A DNA stretch of 50,511 nucleotides from Caldifarciminota bacterium (GTDB taxonomy: Bacteria; Hydrothermota; Tepidihabitantia; SM23-42). This document shows, in pieces, positions 48,301 through 50,511 of this stretch. The notes below the pieces were generated by a model that ran no database searches, was not told the DNA's origin, and was given only the letters and a program-made list of their open reading frames with translations. The DNA is taken from positions 1 to 50,511 of the forward strand of contig DAOVAN010000001.1 of assembly GCA_030671005.1 (NCBI GenBank), in the 5' to 3' direction. The translations under genes and the position numbers were made by a program. Position 1 is the first letter of the stretch, and each line of letters begins with the position of its first letter.

Positions 48301-48644
48301 AGAAGAATGTCCGGCGGATCATGCTCATTGTTTGGATCGTTATCATATTTGTGCTCACCGGATATCCCAAATTGGAAGTGCCTGAACTGATGGAGTTGCC
48401 AATTGATAAGCTATACCACTTCGTTGTCTTTTTTGTCATGGGATTGCTTGCGGCCAAGTTGATGCGCGCGAAGGGCTTTTTCATACTCGGTTTCGTAATC
48501 GTTTTGCTGGCTGAATTGCAGCAGCTTGTCATTCCCGGTCGTGAATTCGAACCTCTCGATATCGCGGCGGGAATTTTGGCGCTGATCGTCAGCTACTTTG
48601 TCTTCAGAGAAAAAGGAATGAAGAGTGAGTTATCAAAGGCCTAA
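48297..48644 (+). CDS. VanZ-like small membrane protein
   Basis: This is a 115-residue protein with about four hydrophobic segments. The VanZ pattern is present: IVIIFVLTGYPKLE, then PIDKLYHFVVFFVMGLLAAKL, and ELQQLVIPGREFEPLDIAAG near the end. VanZ-like proteins affect resistance to some glycopeptides or lipids, but the mechanism is not settled. The start at ATG 48297 overlaps the EIIA-like gene by 4 nt, and the end overlaps hisS by 20 nt. Confidence 0.82.
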   Translation: MKKNVRRIMLIVWIVIIFVLTGYPKLEVPELMELPIDKLYHFVVFFVMGLLAAKLMRAKGFFILGFVIVLLAELQQLVIPGREFEPLDIAAGILALIVSYFVFREKGMKSELSKA

Positions 48645-49863
48645 GGGACACAGAGATTTATTTGGCAAGGAGCTGAAAAGGGTCGAGGCAATGAATGCGG
48701 CGGCGAGGGGTTTCTTCGGACAACACGGTTATGAAGAGATCAAAACACCCACCTTCGAGTTTGCCGCTTTGTTTGATCGTTCAATCGGAGAAACTACCGA
48801 CATTGTCGAACATGAAATATACAAGTTCGAAGTAAACAAGAAGCTTTATGCCCTAAAGCCTGAGGGCACCGCGTCAGTTCTCAGGGCTTTCATAGAGAAT
48901 AAACTCTCTTTGCCCGCGCGTTTCCTCTACATCTGGAACATGTATCGACGAGAGCGTCCACAGAAAGGTAGGTACCGGGAATTCCTGCAGATTGGGATCG
49001 AATTATTGGGTGAGAGTAAGCCATTTTATGACGCAGAAATCATTGATCAAGGCAAGAGGTATCTAGAATTGATTGGTGCTAAGGATTATTACATAGAACT
49101 CAATTCGATCGGCTGTCCCCAGTGTCGTAAGGCGTATCAAGAGAAACTGAAGACTTATCTTGAGCAACAACTGACCCACCTCTGTGCTGACTGTCGTAGG
49201 CGATTGGAACGTAATTTCCTTCGCATATTTGATTGCAAGAAAGAGGGATGTCAGGCGATATATGATAAAGCACCTAAAATCACTGATAATCTATGCGGGG
49301 AATGTAGCGAACACTACAAACAGGTGAAATGCTATCTGGCCATATTCGGTATCGAGTATACCGAGAACAAGAAGCTCGTACGCGGTTTAGACTACTATAC
49401 AAGAACCGTTTTCGAATTTAAACACGGTGAATTGGGTGCTCAGGATACCATTATTGCGGGCGGTCGCTATGATCTGCTCATGCGGGAATTGGGCGGGCCA
49501 GATACGCCATGCACTGGATGGGCAATGGGTCCGGAACGGTTATTGCTCACCATGCCAGATGAAGTTCCTAAGCTGCAACCGAGGCAGGTCTACTTTGTGG
49601 TAGCCATGGGGGAGAAGTACTTGCAGAAGATCATTTCTATTCGTGACGGAATACAGGCTAAGGGGCACATTTGCATGCTCGGCAACCCTGATGATCCCAT
49701 AAAGCAGCAGATAAAGCGTGCAAACAAGGCAGCTGCCGCATATACGATCATTTATGGAGAGGATGAAGAAAAAGAGGGCGTGTACGCCGTAAAAGACATG
49801 AAAACCGGCGAACAGAAGAAAATCCCTGCAGAAAAATTCAACTCACAAATACCACAATTGTAA
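48625..49863 (+). CDS. hisS: Histidyl-tRNA synthetase
   Basis: The 412-residue class II synthetase starts at a GTG and begins SYQRPKGHRDLFG. It has motif 2 (FLYIWNMYRRERPQKGRYREF), the HisA signature LVRGLDYYTRTVFEF and motif 3 (GWAMGPERLLL). A cysteine-rich insert (CPQC, CADC, CKKEGC, CGEC) in the middle domain is usual in bacterial HisRS. The C-terminal anticodon domain is complete. No T-box or leader is possible because the start lies in the VanZ-like gene. Confidence 0.96.
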   Translation: MSYQRPKGHRDLFGKELKRVEAMNAAARGFFGQHGYEEIKTPTFEFAALFDRSIGETTDIVEHEIYKFEVNKKLYALKPEGTASVLRAFIENKLSLPARFLYIWNMYRRERPQKGRYREFLQIGIELLGESKPFYDAEIIDQGKRYLELIGAKDYYIELNSIGCPQCRKAYQEKLKTYLEQQLTHLCADCRRRLERNFLRIFDCKKEGCQAIYDKAPKITDNLCGECSEHYKQVKCYLAIFGIEYTENKKLVRGLDYYTRTVFEFKHGELGAQDTIIAGGRYDLLMRELGGPDTPCTGWAMGPERLLLTMPDEVPKLQPRQVYFVVAMGEKYLQKIISIRDGIQAKGHICMLGNPDDPIKQQIKRANKAAAAYTIIYGEDEEKEGVYAVKDMKTGEQKKIPAEKFNSQIPQL

Positions 49864-49877
49864 AAAGTCGTCGTTCT

Positions 49878-50114
49878 CTAATAACCCATTGTCTTATATC
49901 TTCGCAGTCCCTGCATGATGATATTCATCGTTTCTTCATCTGCTTTGAAATTGGCAGCAGAATCCTCGGGCCCGACCGCCAATATTTCCTCCTTTGAGAA
50001 ATGAAAGAGAATAGTATTGTCATAGATAGAAATATACTGGACATTATCAAGGTTAACCGACACAGTACGCATCTGGCCACTCAGTTTTGCATCAAATTTC
50101 AGCCACGCAGTCAT
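49878..50114 (-). CDS. Small cytosolic protein of unknown function (78 aa)
   Basis: With the start at ATG 50114, set by AGGAGG just upstream, the product has 78 residues. It is a short beta-rich protein (SVNLDNVQYISIYDNTILFHF) with a C-terminal helix (EETMNIIMQGLRRYK). There is no signal peptide, metal site or known motif. It converges on hisS with only 14 nt between stops and has its own promoter. Confidence 0.65.
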   Translation of the reverse strand: MTAWLKFDAKLSGQMRTVSVNLDNVQYISIYDNTILFHFSKEEILAVGPEDSAANFKADEETMNIIMQGLRRYKTMGY

Positions 50115-50130
50115 ATTACCTCCTGGATTG

Positions 50131-50159
50131 ATTATAGTAGGAGGCGCATTCTCTGTCAA
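50131..50159 (-). promoter_or_regulatory. Promoter of the 78-aa gene
   Basis: On the minus strand: TTGACA at 50159-50154, a 17-bp spacer, a perfect TATAAT at 50136-50131. The ATG follows after a short leader of about 10 nt carrying AGGAGG, so this is a leadered promoter. Confidence 0.82.
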
Positions 50160-50511
50160 GACTGAATGATTACAGTATAGTCTCTCAAAAGCGAAGGTTG
50201 ACGACAGATTCGCTGATCACTCTTCGGATGCAAAACATTCAGCCCATGCAACACCCTGATTTTGCGAGAGAAAAAGGTGTGGGGTAGAGGTTCGTATCTG
50301 AGAGCATGTGCCTATTCAGATAGATTCAAGTTGATTCTATGATTTTACATGTATGTCTCTATATATAGGTATATATCTAATATCTACGAAGTGAATTATT
50401 AACTGGGATTTATTGTGGAAGGTTCTGTTTAAACAGGAAGACATTACTGCTGAAATTACATGACTTATTTTCACATTGACGGAATGCCTTGCTTCCTGAG
50501 CATATTACTGT
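50160..50511. other. Right-edge intergenic DNA without a visible gene
   Basis: Frames on both strands are broken by stops and nothing resembles a tRNA or known RNA. It contains an AT-rich TATATATAGGTATATAT tract near 50361-50378 and a 12-bp palindrome CTGTTTAAACAG at 50425-50436. A promoter region for a gene beyond the edge is possible. Confidence 0.5.

Noticed and set aside
50337..50511. A partial gene running off the right edge
   Set aside because: Frames on both strands are interrupted by stops and no start with a ribosome-binding site is visible.

Overview
The window is about 50.5 kb of gene-dense bacterial chromosome. There is no tRNA, rRNA, phage gene, transposase or CRISPR array. The cell is a diderm: there is an AsmA-family protein, a YidC with a large periplasmic domain, LysM and M23 wall proteins and RseP. 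It is probably anaerobic (rubredoxin, radical SAM enzymes, NadB). It makes isoprenoids by the MEP pathway and uses c-di-AMP. DUF3467, a DUF5683-like protein, many short TPR proteins, tightly overlapping genes and degenerate short-period intergenic repeats suggest an uncultured candidate phylum of the FCB or WOR-3/Stahlbacteria kind. That placement is an inference; no single marker proves it.

Layout. Positions 1-5702 (+) hold a citrate-cleavage-like set (citryl-CoA synthetase-like large and small subunits, citryl-CoA lyase-like protein, two-subunit aconitase-family enzyme), followed by a TrkA-type K+ regulator, a TPR protein and DUF366. A QueE-like radical SAM enzyme follows at 5762. On the minus strand, 6465-11079 holds a B12-type radical SAM protein with an unusual cysteine pattern and then ispD-dxr-rseP. 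On the plus strand, 11547-17993 holds a coiled-coil lipoprotein, a LysM protein, phoH, pgpH, ybeY and two CNNM/CorC-type transporters. On the minus strand, 20933-18031 is a nadB-led operon of small proteins, including a 45-residue zinc ribbon. ligA is divergent at 21017. Three further minus-strand operons follow: valS with two small membrane proteins; DUF3467-cca-M50 protease-AsmA-mutM; and HEAT-HD-GYP-folP-cdaA-sppA-lipoprotein-GH84. From 40324 (+) runs the conserved rpmH-rnpA-yidD-yidC-jag-mnmE cluster. It is followed by an AsnC-like regulator, an M23 lipoprotein, a nucleoside phosphorylase, rubredoxin, an EIIA-like protein without its active histidine, a VanZ-like protein and hisS.

The strongest cross-cutting signal is in the promoters. 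At least eight transcription units carry TTGAC(T/A), a 16-bp spacer and a TATAAT-like box placed only 5-8 nt before the start codon, which predicts leaderless mRNAs. Three others have the same boxes further upstream plus a clear Shine-Dalgarno sequence. The window also holds a c-di-AMP synthase (CdaA), a PgpH-type hydrolase and a TrkA protein whose RCK_C domain is a known class of c-di-AMP receptor. A HEAT-repeat protein and an HD-GYP protein are paired and appear to share an N-terminal module. Intergenic DNA holds several families of 7-10 bp degenerate tandem repeats, and one element is present in inverted copies 21.6 kb apart.
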